From: Modestobacter altitudinis
GTDB taxonomy: Bacteria; Actinomycetota; Actinomycetes; Mycobacteriales; Geodermatophilaceae
DNA: 64,000 nt
Reading direction: 5' to 3'
NCBI RefSeq assembly: GCF_005930475.1
Contig: NZ_SJEW01000008.1
Coordinates: forward strand, 37,946 to 101,945
Shown piece by piece: positions 1 through 7,782 of the stretch (positions within the stretch are counted from its first letter, which is position 1; each line of letters begins with the position of its first letter). The notes beneath the pieces were generated by a model. The model ran no database searches. It was not told the DNA's origin and saw only the letters and a list, made by a program, of their open reading frames with translations. A program made the translations under genes and the position numbers.

Positions 1-213
1 CATGCCGGCGCCCATCGCCTCGGCCGAGTCGAAGTCCAGCTCGGCCACCAGGTAGGGGGCCGGCGCGCTCGGGTCCAGCGAGGCGGCGTGGCCGATGGAG
101 AACCGCTGCAGGCCGGGGATGGCCTGGGCCAACCCGACGTGCACGTCGCGGTAGTGCCGGTCGAACTCGGCCGGGTCGGTGGGCTGGCCGTACTGGACGA
201 TCAGTCGGTGCAC
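1..213 (-). CDS. EthD family protein, N-terminal part (runs off the window)
   Basis: Only the first 71 codons are inside the window. The translation begins MHRLIVQYGQPTDPAEFDRH and goes on with YRDVHVGLAQAIPGLQRFSIG, the small ferredoxin-like fold of EthD proteins, in which a short strand is followed by a 'HY...H...P' segment. These are small dimeric alpha/beta barrel proteins of about 100 residues, often of unknown substrate and first met in ether degradation. The GTG start is chosen because an AGGGAG ribosome site lies about eight bases upstream. The neighbouring reductase gene is on the same strand but 70 bases away, with its own start, so an operon is possible but not shown. The C-terminus is not visible. 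Confidence 0.75.
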   Translation of the reverse strand, partial: MHRLIVQYGQPTDPAEFDRHYRDVHVGLAQAIPGLQRFSIGHAASLDPSAPAPYLVAELDFDSAEAMGAGM

Positions 214-284
214 GATGGGGCTCCCTCGGAGATGGCCGGGCTCCGCTGCCCGGCGCGCTGACCAGCCAACCAGAGTGTGGCGGG

Positions 285-1325
285 TCAGCGGTGGCCGAGG
301 CCGCCGGGGCCGTGGTCGGCCGGGACCTCCTCGCCCGCGGCGACCGGGCCGGGCGGCGTGCCGTCGCCGAACGGGCTGCCACCGAGCTCCTCGCGGCCGT
401 GCGCGGTCAGCCAGTTCGACGTGTCCGGGCCCTGCGGGATGATCTGCGTCGGGTTGATGTCTGCGTGCACGACGTAGTAGTGCTCCTTGATCTGCGGGAA
501 GTCGGTGGTGTCGCCGAACCCCGGAGTCTGGAACAGGTCGCGCGCGTAGGCCCACAGCACCGGCATCTCGGTCAGCTTCTGCCGGTTGGCCTTGAAGTGG
601 CCGTGGTAGACGGCGTCGAACCGGGCCAGCGTGGTGAACAGCCGGACGTCGGCCTCGGTGATCGTGTCGCCCATCAGGAACCGCTGCGTCGACAGCCGCT
701 CCTCCAGCCAGTCCAGCGCCGTCCACAGCCGGTCGTAGGCCTTGTCGTAGGCGCGCTGGGACCCGGCGAACCCGCAGCGGTAGACCCCGTTGTTGACCTC
801 TGTGTAGACGCGCTGCATGACCTCGTCCATCTCCTCGCGGAGGTGCTCGGGGTAGAGGTCCGGGGCGCCGGCGCGGTGGAGCTCGGTCCACTCGGTGGAG
901 AAGTCGAGGGTCATCTGCCGGAAGTCGTTGGTCACCACGGCCTTGGTGGGCAGGTCGACCATCGCCGGCACGGTGATCCCGCGCGGGTACTCGCGGTCGC
1001 GGGCGAGGAACGCCTCCTGCAGCCGCTCGTAGCCCAGCACCGGGTCACGGCCGCCGGGGTCCAGGTCGAAGGTCCAGCTGCGCTCGTCGTGGGTGGGACC
1101 GCAGATGCCCATCGAGATCACCGGCTCGAGGCCGAGCAGCCGCCGGACGATCGCGGCGCGGTTGGCCCACGGGCAGGCCCGGGCGATCACCAGCCGGTAG
1201 CGGTCGGCCTCCACCGGCCAGCCGCTGGAGCCGTCGGCGGTGATCCGGTCGGTGATGTAGTTCGAGTCGCGCTGGTACTCCTGGCCCGCTTCGACGTAGC
1301 CGCTGCCGCTCTGCTCGGTGCTCAC
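285..1325 (-). CDS. Glutathionyl-hydroquinone reductase (Xi-class GST family)
   Basis: This 346-residue protein belongs to the Xi class of glutathione transferases (E. coli YqjG, yeast ECM4), which reduce thiol-hydroquinone conjugates. The active-site motif CPWANR is seen, with the catalytic cysteine at about residue 51. The all-helical C-terminal domain follows, with family stretches such as NNGVYRCGFAGSQRAYDKA and ALDWLEERLSTQRFLMGD. Actinobacteria generally make mycothiol rather than glutathione, so the physiological thiol is probably mycothiol; this is inference. The start is a GTG (VSTEQSGSGY); the reading frame stays open for 82 codons upstream, but those lack family similarity. The length fits the family (about 320-350). 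It lies head to head with the SnoaL-like gene at 1495. Confidence 0.88.
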   Translation of the reverse strand: MSTEQSGSGYVEAGQEYQRDSNYITDRITADGSSGWPVEADRYRLVIARACPWANRAAIVRRLLGLEPVISMGICGPTHDERSWTFDLDPGGRDPVLGYERLQEAFLARDREYPRGITVPAMVDLPTKAVVTNDFRQMTLDFSTEWTELHRAGAPDLYPEHLREEMDEVMQRVYTEVNNGVYRCGFAGSQRAYDKAYDRLWTALDWLEERLSTQRFLMGDTITEADVRLFTTLARFDAVYHGHFKANRQKLTEMPVLWAYARDLFQTPGFGDTTDFPQIKEHYYVVHADINPTQIIPQGPDTSNWLTAHGREELGGSPFGDGTPPGPVAAGEEVPADHGPGGLGHR

Positions 1326-1494
1326 GTCCCCAGCCTTCCCGACGGCGCGACCGCGCGCCGGGTGACCGGTGCGTGAGGGGCTGCCAGCTGAGGGTGGCTG
1401 CCGGCTCCGGGGGCGTGTCGGCGGGGCGACGCGCCTTCCCGCCCGGCGCCTCGGCTCGGAGGCTGGTCCTCTCACCGGAGAACAGGAGACCGTC

Positions 1495-1875
1495 ATGGCC
1501 CGCAGCGACATCGACGCCCTGAACCAGACCTTCGGGCAGGGGCTGGAGAAGGGCGACGCCGACATCGTCATGTCGGTCTACGCCCCGGACGCCCGGCTCT
1601 TCCCGCCGGGCAGCGACGTGGTCGAGGGCCCGGCGATCCGCGACTTCTGGCAGGGCGCGATCGACGCCGGCGTGGACGGCGGAGCGCTGGAGACCGTGGC
1701 GCTGGAGGAGCACGGCGACGTCGCCGTCGAGCAGGGCCGCTACCAGGTCCGCGCCGGGACCGAGGTCGTCGACCGGGGCAAGTACGTCGTGGTCCACCGG
1801 CGGCAGCCCGACGGCAGCTGGCGCTTCGGCCTGGACATCTGGAACTCCAGCGACCCGGTGGCGTCCCCGGCGTGA
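1495..1875 (+). CDS. SnoaL-like / DUF4440 family protein
   Basis: A 126-residue protein with the cone-shaped NTF2/SnoaL fold. The N-terminal helix is IDALNQTFGQGLEKGDAD, followed by VYAPDARLFPPGSDVVEG, the strand and loop typical of DUF4440 and SgcJ/EcaC-type proteins. The C-terminal sheet is GKYVVVHRRQPDGSWRF. Members are ketosteroid-isomerase-like enzymes or binding proteins, and the exact ligand cannot be read from sequence. The ATG is preceded by AGGAG with a good spacing. The stop codon sits in the loop of a small GC hairpin, which may end the transcript. Confidence 0.82.
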   Translation: MARSDIDALNQTFGQGLEKGDADIVMSVYAPDARLFPPGSDVVEGPAIRDFWQGAIDAGVDGGALETVALEEHGDVAVEQGRYQVRAGTEVVDRGKYVVVHRRQPDGSWRFGLDIWNSSDPVASPA

Positions 1876-1883
1876 CGCCGGGG
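1865..1883. terminator. Hairpin with the upstream gene's stop codon in its loop
   Basis: A perfect 8-bp stem, CCCCGGCG and CGCCGGGG, encloses a three-base loop that is exactly the TGA stop of the SnoaL-like gene. There is no T tract. It may work as a weak terminator or pause site just before the leaderless promoter of the next gene. Confidence 0.5.
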
Positions 1884-1888
1884 TCGCC

Positions 1889-1900
1889 TAGCCTGGGGGC
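1889..1900 (+). promoter_or_regulatory. Leaderless-type -10 element of the small membrane protein gene
   Basis: TAGCCT (1889-1894) matches the actinobacterial TANNNT -10 pattern and lies six bases before the ATG at 1901. There is no Shine-Dalgarno sequence. This is the layout of a leaderless transcript starting at the A of ATG. Confidence 0.5.
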
Positions 1901-2167
1901 ATGGCCGCCAACCCCGCCCGCCCTGACTGGTTCGCCAACATCGGGGTCCAGCTGCTCGCCGGGGCCGCGGCCGTCTACAACGTCGTGCAACTGGTCCTGA
2001 AGCTGGTCGACGGCCGGTACGGCGAGGCCTTCCTCAGCTTCGCCTGGACCGTGCTGTTCGGGTACGTGCTGCTGGAGTCGCTGCGCTTCCGCAAGCTGCA
2101 GCGGCAGGAGGCTGCGGCCGGTGAGACTCCCGCCGAGCCGACGCGCCCGGCGGAACCCACCGACTGA
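1901..2167 (+). CDS. Small two-segment membrane protein, function unknown
   Basis: An 88-residue protein I do not recognise as a named family. It has a short polar start, a hydrophobic stretch (ANIGVQLLAGAAAVYNVVQLV), a charged turn (KLVDGRYGEA), a second hydrophobic stretch (FLSFAWTVLFGYVLLESL) and a hydrophilic, proline- and glutamate-rich tail. Two membrane helices with a basic RFRKLQR after the second fit a small inner-membrane protein. Third-codon positions are strongly GC, which supports real coding. No ribosome site is present; a -10 element six bases before the ATG suggests a leaderless message. Confidence 0.7.
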   Translation: MAANPARPDWFANIGVQLLAGAAAVYNVVQLVLKLVDGRYGEAFLSFAWTVLFGYVLLESLRFRKLQRQEAAAGETPAEPTRPAEPTD

Positions 2168-2311
2168 CGGTCCTCCTCGGCGACGCGCCGTCCCTGCAGA
2201 AGTCACCTCGCGGCGTCACGGGATGGTCACTTACAGTCAGTTACCCGTTCACAGCAGTTGCTCATGCTGTGCCGGTCCTGCCGATCGAGTCGCCCTCCGA
2301 GAGGACCGTTC

Positions 2312-4948
2312 GTGCCCCTCCCTCCAGGTACCGCCCGCACCGCCGTCCGGCGCGGAGCACTCAGCGCAGCAGCGGCGTCCGCCGCCGTGCTCGCCGCCGT
2401 CGCCGTCCCGGCCGTCGCGGCTGCCGCGCCGCCCAGCGCGCCGTTCCTCTCCGAGGTCCACTACGACAACGCCGGTGCCGACGCCGGTGAGTTCGTCGAG
2501 GTGCAGATCCCCGCGGGCACCAGCTCGGCCGGGTTGTCCGTCGTCCTCTACAACGGCGGCAACAACACGGTGTACGACACCGACGCGCTCCCGCTGGTGA
2601 CCGCACCGGCCGACGCGCCCGCCGTGGTGGTCGTCGACTACCCGGTCGACGGCCTGCAGAACGGCGCGCCGGACGGCATCGCCCTGGTTGCAGCGGACGG
2701 CGAGGTGCTCGAGTTCTTCTCCTACGAGGGCACGCTGACCGCCGTGAGCGGCCCGGCCGCGGGCACGACCAGCACAGAGATCGGGGTCGCCGAGGGCAGC
2801 GGCACGCCGGTCGGGCAGTCGCTCTCCCGGGCCTACGATGCCGCCGCGGACACGCTGGTCTGGTCCGGTCCGGGCCCGGCCACCAAGGGCGCGGTCAACA
2901 CCGCACCGGCTCCGGTCGAGCCGCCGCCGGCTGCCGGCGAGGTCTGCGACACCCCAGCGACGCACGAGATCGGCGCCGTCCAGGGCGCCGGTGACGCCAC
3001 CCCGCTGGCGGGCTCGACGGTCACCGTGCGCGGCGTCGTCGTCGGCGACGTCCCCGGCCTGTCCGGCTTCTACCTGCAGGACCGGGACGGCGACGGCGCC
3101 GCTGCGACCTCCGACGGCGTCTTCGTCCACTCCACCGCAGCAGTGGACCTCGGCGACACGGTGGCGGTGACCGGCCGGGCCGAGGAGGCGTTCGGGCAGA
3201 CCCAGGTCAACGCGGGAACGGCCGTCGGTGTCTGCACCGACGGCACGGTCGCTGACCTGCCCGCGCCCACCCCGCTGGACCTGCCGGCCGACGCCGCCGC
3301 TCGCGAGCGGCTCGAGGGCATGCGCGTCGCCCCGGCGGACACCCTCACCGTCAGCGAGGTCTTCGACCTCACGAGCTTCGGCGAGCTGACCCTGTCCGAG
3401 GGCGGGCTGCTGGTCCAGCCCACCGAGCTGGCCCGTCCCGGTGCCGCCGCTGACGCGATCGCGGCGCAGAACGCGCTGCGCAGCATCGTCCTGGACGACG
3501 CGGCCAGCACCCGGCTCACCGTGCCGAACGCCCCCTACCTGTCCCCGACCACCCCGGTGCGGGTCGGTGACCAGGTGGAGTTCACCGAGCCCCTCGTGCT
3601 GGGCTACGGGTTCGACGCCTGGCGGCTGCAGCCGGCCGACGGCACCGCGGACGGCGTCTTCGCCGCCCGGAACACCCGTCCGACCGCCCCGGGCGCGGTC
3701 GGTGGTGACGTCCAGCTGGGCGCGTTCAACGTGCTCAACTACTTCCTCACCTTCGGCGGGGTCGGCCGCGGCGCCACCAGCCAGGCCGAGCTCGACGAGC
3801 AGGCCGGCAAGATCGTGCCGGCGATCAACGCGCTGGACGCCGACGTGGTCACGTTGATGGAGATCGAGGACACCGACTCCACCGGCCTCACGCCGGGCAA
3901 CGCCGACACCGCGCTCGCCGAGCTGGTCGGCCGGCTGAACGCCGCGGCCGGCTCGGGGAAGTGGGCCTACGTCCCCTTTCCGCAGGAGCTGTACGCCGTC
4001 GACCGGGACGTGATCCGCAGCGCTGTCATCTACCAGCCCGCCGTCGTCACGCCGGTCGGTCCGTCGGTCGGGCTGGTCGACGAGGCGGTCTGGTCCAACG
4101 CCCGGGAGCCGATCGCCCAGACGTTCACCAGGGACGGCGACGCCTTCACCGTGGTGGCCAACCACTTCAAGTCCAAGGGCGGCGGCACCGACGCCACCGG
4201 TGACAACGCCGACACCGGGCAGGGTGCCTACAACGGCGACCGGGTCCGCCAGGCGCAGTCGCTGGCGGCCTTCACCGAGCGGCTCCGGCAGCAGACCGGC
4301 GACCCGGACGTGGTCCTGATGGGCGACTTCAACGCCTACACCCAGGAGGACCCGATCGAGGCGCTGCGCACGGCCGGCTACGTCGACCTCGGCGAGGAGT
4401 TCGACCCGGGCCGGTACAGCTACGTGTTCGACGCGCTGTCGGGCTCCCTGGACCACGCGCTGGCCTCGACCGAGCTCGCCGCCAAGGTCACCGGCCTCGT
4501 GCACTGGAACATCAACTCGGTCGAGTCCTTCGCCTACCAGTACACCGGTGACCCGGAGCTGTACGCGCCCAACCCGTACCGCTCCAGTGACCACGACCCG
4601 CTGCTGCTCGGGATCGACCTGGCCGAGCGGTGCAACGGACTCGTCCCGACGATCCGTGGCACCGCCGGCAACGACACGATCAGCGGTGGCAACGGCGTCG
4701 ACGTGATCATGGGTTTCGGCGGCAACGACACGATCACCGGTGGCAACGGGAACGACGTCCTCTGCGGCGGCGACGGGAACGACGTCGTCCGCGGTGGCAA
4801 CGGCGACGACGTGCTGCTGGGCGGCGCCGGGAACGACCGGCTGTTCGGCGACAACGGCAACGACACGCTGCTCGGCGGGACGGGCACCGATCAGCTCGAT
4901 CAGGGCCGGGGCACCGGCCGGGTCGAGCAGGAGGGCGCCGGGTCCTGA
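2312..4948 (+). CDS. Secreted ExeM/NucH-type nuclease with lamin-tail, EEP and RTX domains
   Basis: An 878-residue exported nuclease. After an arginine-rich start and a hydrophobic signal peptide ending AVPAVAAAA, the order is: lamin-tail-like domain (about 43-195; FLSEVHYDNAGADAGEFVEV), an OB-like region (about 233-310; VRGVVVGDVPGLSGFYLQD), an endonuclease/exonuclease/phosphatase domain (about 466-770), and calcium-binding RTX nonapeptides (about 780-863; GGNGNDVLCGGDGNDVV). In the EEP domain the metal and catalytic motifs are visible: FNVLNYF, LMEIED, NHFKSKGG, MGDFNAY and SSDHDPL. The family hydrolyses extracellular DNA, for nutrient use or biofilm turnover. The GTG at 2312 is chosen because GAGAGGA stands just before it and the signal peptide follows at once; an upstream ATG would add 18 non-signal residues. 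The gene stands alone. Confidence 0.92.
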   Translation: MPLPPGTARTAVRRGALSAAAASAAVLAAVAVPAVAAAAPPSAPFLSEVHYDNAGADAGEFVEVQIPAGTSSAGLSVVLYNGGNNTVYDTDALPLVTAPADAPAVVVVDYPVDGLQNGAPDGIALVAADGEVLEFFSYEGTLTAVSGPAAGTTSTEIGVAEGSGTPVGQSLSRAYDAAADTLVWSGPGPATKGAVNTAPAPVEPPPAAGEVCDTPATHEIGAVQGAGDATPLAGSTVTVRGVVVGDVPGLSGFYLQDRDGDGAAATSDGVFVHSTAAVDLGDTVAVTGRAEEAFGQTQVNAGTAVGVCTDGTVADLPAPTPLDLPADAAARERLEGMRVAPADTLTVSEVFDLTSFGELTLSEGGLLVQPTELARPGAAADAIAAQNALRSIVLDDAASTRLTVPNAPYLSPTTPVRVGDQVEFTEPLVLGYGFDAWRLQPADGTADGVFAARNTRPTAPGAVGGDVQLGAFNVLNYFLTFGGVGRGATSQAELDEQAGKIVPAINALDADVVTLMEIEDTDSTGLTPGNADTALAELVGRLNAAAGSGKWAYVPFPQELYAVDRDVIRSAVIYQPAVVTPVGPSVGLVDEAVWSNAREPIAQTFTRDGDAFTVVANHFKSKGGGTDATGDNADTGQGAYNGDRVRQAQSLAAFTERLRQQTGDPDVVLMGDFNAYTQEDPIEALRTAGYVDLGEEFDPGRYSYVFDALSGSLDHALASTELAAKVTGLVHWNINSVESFAYQYTGDPELYAPNPYRSSDHDPLLLGIDLAERCNGLVPTIRGTAGNDTISGGNGVDVIMGFGGNDTITGGNGNDVLCGGDGNDVVRGGNGDDVLLGGAGNDRLFGDNGNDTLLGGTGTDQLDQGRGTGRVEQEGAGS

Positions 4949-4967
4949 CCGGCTCGTGAGGTGACCG

Positions 4968-5002
4968 GACGGCGGCGTCCTCGGACCGGGGGCGCCGCCG
5001 TC
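4968..5002. terminator. Bidirectional hairpin between convergent genes
   Basis: GACGGCGGCG (4968-4977) pairs perfectly with CGCCGCCGTC (4993-5002) around a 15-base loop. It lies 20 bases after the nuclease stop and 14 bases after the stop of the convergent channel gene, so it can serve both. There is no T run, as is usual in this kind of genome. Confidence 0.65.
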
Positions 5003-5015
5003 TGCCGTTCCCGGC

Positions 5016-5864
5016 TCAGGCCCGCTCGGCGTCCGGTGCCGAGGGCGCCGCGACCGGGTCGGGCTGGTCGCGCAGGAACAGGTACCAGTAGGACGTCGAG
5101 ACGAAGACGACGGCGCCCACCAGGTTGCCCACCCCGGCGAACAGCCAGTTCAGCAGCACGTCGCCCCAGGTCAGGTCCGGGACGCCGGCGAAGATCGCGG
5201 CGGGCAGGAAGAACATGTTGGCCACCACGTGGTCGAAGCCCATCGCCACGAACGCCATGATCGGGAAGAAGATCACCAGCACCTTGCCGGAGACGTTCTT
5301 GGTCGCCAGGGACATCCACACCGCCAGGCAGACCAGCCAGTTGCAGCCGATCCCGCGCAGGAAGACCTGCCAGTGCGACTCCCCGGTCGCCTTGCCCTCG
5401 GCGATGGCGGCCAGCCGCTCGTAGGTCAGCCCGGGGCTCCCGCTGGCCCCGGCGTGCCCGATCACGCCGGTCTGCACGGCGAGGAAGAAGGCGACGAAGA
5501 CCGCGCCGATCAGGTTGCCGATCAGCACCAGGGTCAGGTTGCGGACGACGTCGGCCACGGTGATCCGGCCGCGCATCGCGCTGAGCGGGACCAGCATCAT
5601 GTTGCCCGTCGCCAGGTCCGACCCCGCGATCAGGACCAGCACCAGGCCGAGGGTGAACGCCGCGCCCATGAACAGCGTCGGCAGCGTGCCCCAGGTCGCC
5701 GGGTCGAGGCCCGAGGACACGGTGATCGCCACCAGGGCGCCGAAGGAGATGTACGCCCCGGCGAGGAAGGAGCTGACGAGCACCCGGTCCCAGCTGCGAT
5801 GGGTCTTCTTCGCTCCCGTCTCGACGGCGGCCTGGGCCATCTCCTGCGGTTCACGATCGGTCAT
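5016..5864 (-). CDS. Formate/nitrite transporter (FNT) family channel
   Basis: A 282-residue integral membrane protein of the FocA/NirC family, pentameric channels that move formate, nitrite or hydrosulfide. Six hydrophobic segments can be read, beginning with VLVSSFLAGAYISFGALVAI. The family motif region GSDLATGNMMLVPLSA is intact, as are GIGCNWLVCLAVWMS and the last segment LLNWLFAGVGNLVGAVVFVS. No neighbouring formate dehydrogenase or nitrite reductase gene is present, so the substrate stays open. The ATG at 5864 has GGAGG seven bases upstream. The length is normal for the family. A palindromic repeat lies in its upstream region. Confidence 0.9.
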   Translation of the reverse strand: MTDREPQEMAQAAVETGAKKTHRSWDRVLVSSFLAGAYISFGALVAITVSSGLDPATWGTLPTLFMGAAFTLGLVLVLIAGSDLATGNMMLVPLSAMRGRITVADVVRNLTLVLIGNLIGAVFVAFFLAVQTGVIGHAGASGSPGLTYERLAAIAEGKATGESHWQVFLRGIGCNWLVCLAVWMSLATKNVSGKVLVIFFPIMAFVAMGFDHVVANMFFLPAAIFAGVPDLTWGDVLLNWLFAGVGNLVGAVVFVSTSYWYLFLRDQPDPVAAPSAPDAERA

Positions 5865-5969
5865 GTGCGCCTCCGAGGGGGTGCCGCGGCGGCCGGGGCT
5901 GGGCCGCGAGGGTCAGCGTCCCCGGCGGTGTGCTCTCCCGCCAGGCGAGCCGGGTGCCACCCCCGGCGC

Positions 5970-6004
5970 TCGTGCTCTGCTGCCTGGCGGGCAGCAGAGC
6001 ACGA
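5970..6004. repeat. Palindromic repeat, family A, copy 1
   Basis: Fifteen-base arms beginning TCGTGCTCTGC and ending GCAGAGCACGA pair perfectly around a five-base loop (TGGCG). The identical arms, with a different loop, recur at 30270-30304. Here the element lies between two divergent genes, where a terminator has no obvious use. Confidence 0.85.
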
Positions 6005-6080
6005 CTGCCCGCCGGGTCGCACCGGGCGGGGCGCAGAATGGTTTCCGGTGGCAACGACGTCACCATGAGCTGGAGGTGCC

Positions 6081-7616
6081 GTGCCCGAGGTCCACGACCC
6101 GTTCGACAGCAGCGGCACCGAGGTCGGTGCCGACGGGGTCCGCCGGTACACCGGGCTGCACCGCAACGTCGTCGCCCTGCTCCAGGAGACCGTGCAGCGC
6201 CACCCGGACCGCCCCGCCGTGGTCGAGCTGGACGGGCCGGCGGTCGGCTACGCCGAGCTGTGGGAGCGCGCCGCCCGGGTGGCCGGCGGACTGCGGGACG
6301 CCGGGGTGGGCCGTGGTGACCGGGTCGCCGTCCGGTTGGGCAACGGGCTGGACTGGCTGCTCGCCTTCTGGGGCACCCACCTGGCCGGCGGCATCGTCGT
6401 CCCGCTGAACACCCGGCTGGCCGAGGCCGAGGTCGAGTACGTCCTCGCCGACTGCGGCGCCGCCCACGTCGTCCGGCCGGGGGAGCCGCTGCCCGACGGG
6501 GAGCCCGGCGAGGCCGCCGACCCCGCGCACGGCGACGTGGCCGCGCTGTTCTACACCAGCGGCACGACCGGCCGCCCCAAGGGCGCGATGCTCACGCACG
6601 AGAACTTCCTGTCGACCATCGAGAGCGTCATCCGCTGCCGCCAGCTCTCCCGCGACCCCGGGGTCTCGAACGCGACCCTCATCTCGGTGCCGCTGTTCCA
6701 CGTCACCGGCTGCTGCTCGCAGATGATGACCCAGGTCGCGCTGGGCGGGCTGTCCGTCGTGATGCCGCGGTTCGACCCGGCGGCGTTCCTGGCGGCTGTG
6801 CCGCGCCACGGCATCACCCTGCTGACCAGCGTGCCGACGATCTACGAGCTGGTGCTGCGGCACCCCGCCTTCCCGACGACCGACGTCTCCACCGTGCGGA
6901 CGCTGAGCTACGGCGGTGCCCCGATCGCCCCGGACCTGGTGCAGCGGCTGCTCGAGGCGTTCCCGCGCGCGCGGCTGGGCAACGGGTTCGGGCTGTCCGA
7001 GACCTCGGCGCTGGCGACCTTCCTGCCGCACGAGTACGCCGCCACGCACGCCGACGCCGTCGGCTTCCCGACCCCGGTGAACGACGTGCGGGTCGACCGG
7101 CCGGACGACGAGACCGGCATCGGCGAGCTGCTGGTGCGCGGGCCCAACGTCGTCGCCGGGTACTGGGGCGACCCGGCGCGGACGGCGGAGACCTTCGTGC
7201 ACGGCTGGCTGCACACCGGCGACATGGCCACGATCACCGACGGCCCCGGCTTCGCCGGCCTGGTGCGGATCGTCGACCGGGCCAAGGACATGATCAACCG
7301 CGGCGGGGAGAACGTGTACTCCGTCGAGGTGGAGAACGCGCTGGCCGCCCATCCCGACGTCGTCGAGGTGGCGGTGGTCGGGGTCGCGGACCCGGTGATG
7401 GGGGAGAAGGTCGGCGCCGTGGTGCTGCCCCGCCCGGGGGTGACGGCGGGGGAGCTCGTCCCGTCGCTCATCGCCTTCGCCCGCACCCGGCTCGCCGACT
7501 TCAAGGTGCCGCAGTTCGTCCGGGTGCTGGAGGCGCCGCTGCCGCGCAACGCCGGCGGCAAGGTGCTCAAGAGCCCGCTGCGCCAGCAGACCGAGTGGAC
7601 CGCCGTCCCGCGCTGA
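6081..7616 (+). CDS. AMP-forming acyl-CoA synthetase (ANL superfamily)
   Basis: A 511-residue adenylate-forming enzyme that activates a carboxylic acid with ATP and passes it to CoA. All core motifs are intact: the phosphate-binding loop YTSGTTGRPKGAMLTH (about residue 158), the adenine/acyl motif GFGLSETSA, LHTGDMA, the hinge region IVDRAKDMINRGGENVYSVE, and the C-terminal catalytic lysine in PRNAGGKVLKSPLR. The class resembles medium- or long-chain fatty acid or aryl-CoA ligases; the substrate cannot be fixed from sequence. The GTG at 6081 follows GGAGG at ideal spacing. It is a single gene with its own upstream region shared with the FNT channel. Confidence 0.92.
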   Translation: MPEVHDPFDSSGTEVGADGVRRYTGLHRNVVALLQETVQRHPDRPAVVELDGPAVGYAELWERAARVAGGLRDAGVGRGDRVAVRLGNGLDWLLAFWGTHLAGGIVVPLNTRLAEAEVEYVLADCGAAHVVRPGEPLPDGEPGEAADPAHGDVAALFYTSGTTGRPKGAMLTHENFLSTIESVIRCRQLSRDPGVSNATLISVPLFHVTGCCSQMMTQVALGGLSVVMPRFDPAAFLAAVPRHGITLLTSVPTIYELVLRHPAFPTTDVSTVRTLSYGGAPIAPDLVQRLLEAFPRARLGNGFGLSETSALATFLPHEYAATHADAVGFPTPVNDVRVDRPDDETGIGELLVRGPNVVAGYWGDPARTAETFVHGWLHTGDMATITDGPGFAGLVRIVDRAKDMINRGGENVYSVEVENALAAHPDVVEVAVVGVADPVMGEKVGAVVLPRPGVTAGELVPSLIAFARTRLADFKVPQFVRVLEAPLPRNAGGKVLKSPLRQQTEWTAVPR

Positions 7617-7657
7617 CGGCCCCTCGCCGACGTCGCGCCTCCGGTGAGCCGCCCGGT

Positions 7658-7680
7658 CGCCGAAGGCGCGCGGTGGGCGA
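7658..7680 (+). repeat. Palindromic repeat, family C, copy 1
   Basis: CGCCGAAGGCGCG at 7658-7670 runs into CGGTGGGCGA, giving an imperfect palindrome close to the element at 20535. It is in the 166-base gap between the acyl-CoA synthetase and the subtilase genes. Four further copies of the 13-base core lie in other gaps (15845, 18123, 18974 reversed, 20535). Confidence 0.6.
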
Positions 7681-7782
7681 TCGAGCGGGAGATCCCTCGA
7701 TCGGGGCATCCAGTTCTGCGCGCCGGCTGTCGATGCGACCGAACGGCCCGTCTCGGGTCGCGGCGTCGAGCGAAGGCAGCAG

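Noticed and set aside
2249..4594. A 781-codon open frame antisense to the nuclease gene
   Set aside because: It has low-complexity Arg/Gly/Val composition, no family motifs, and lies wholly opposite an excellent gene. Long antisense frames are expected at this GC content.
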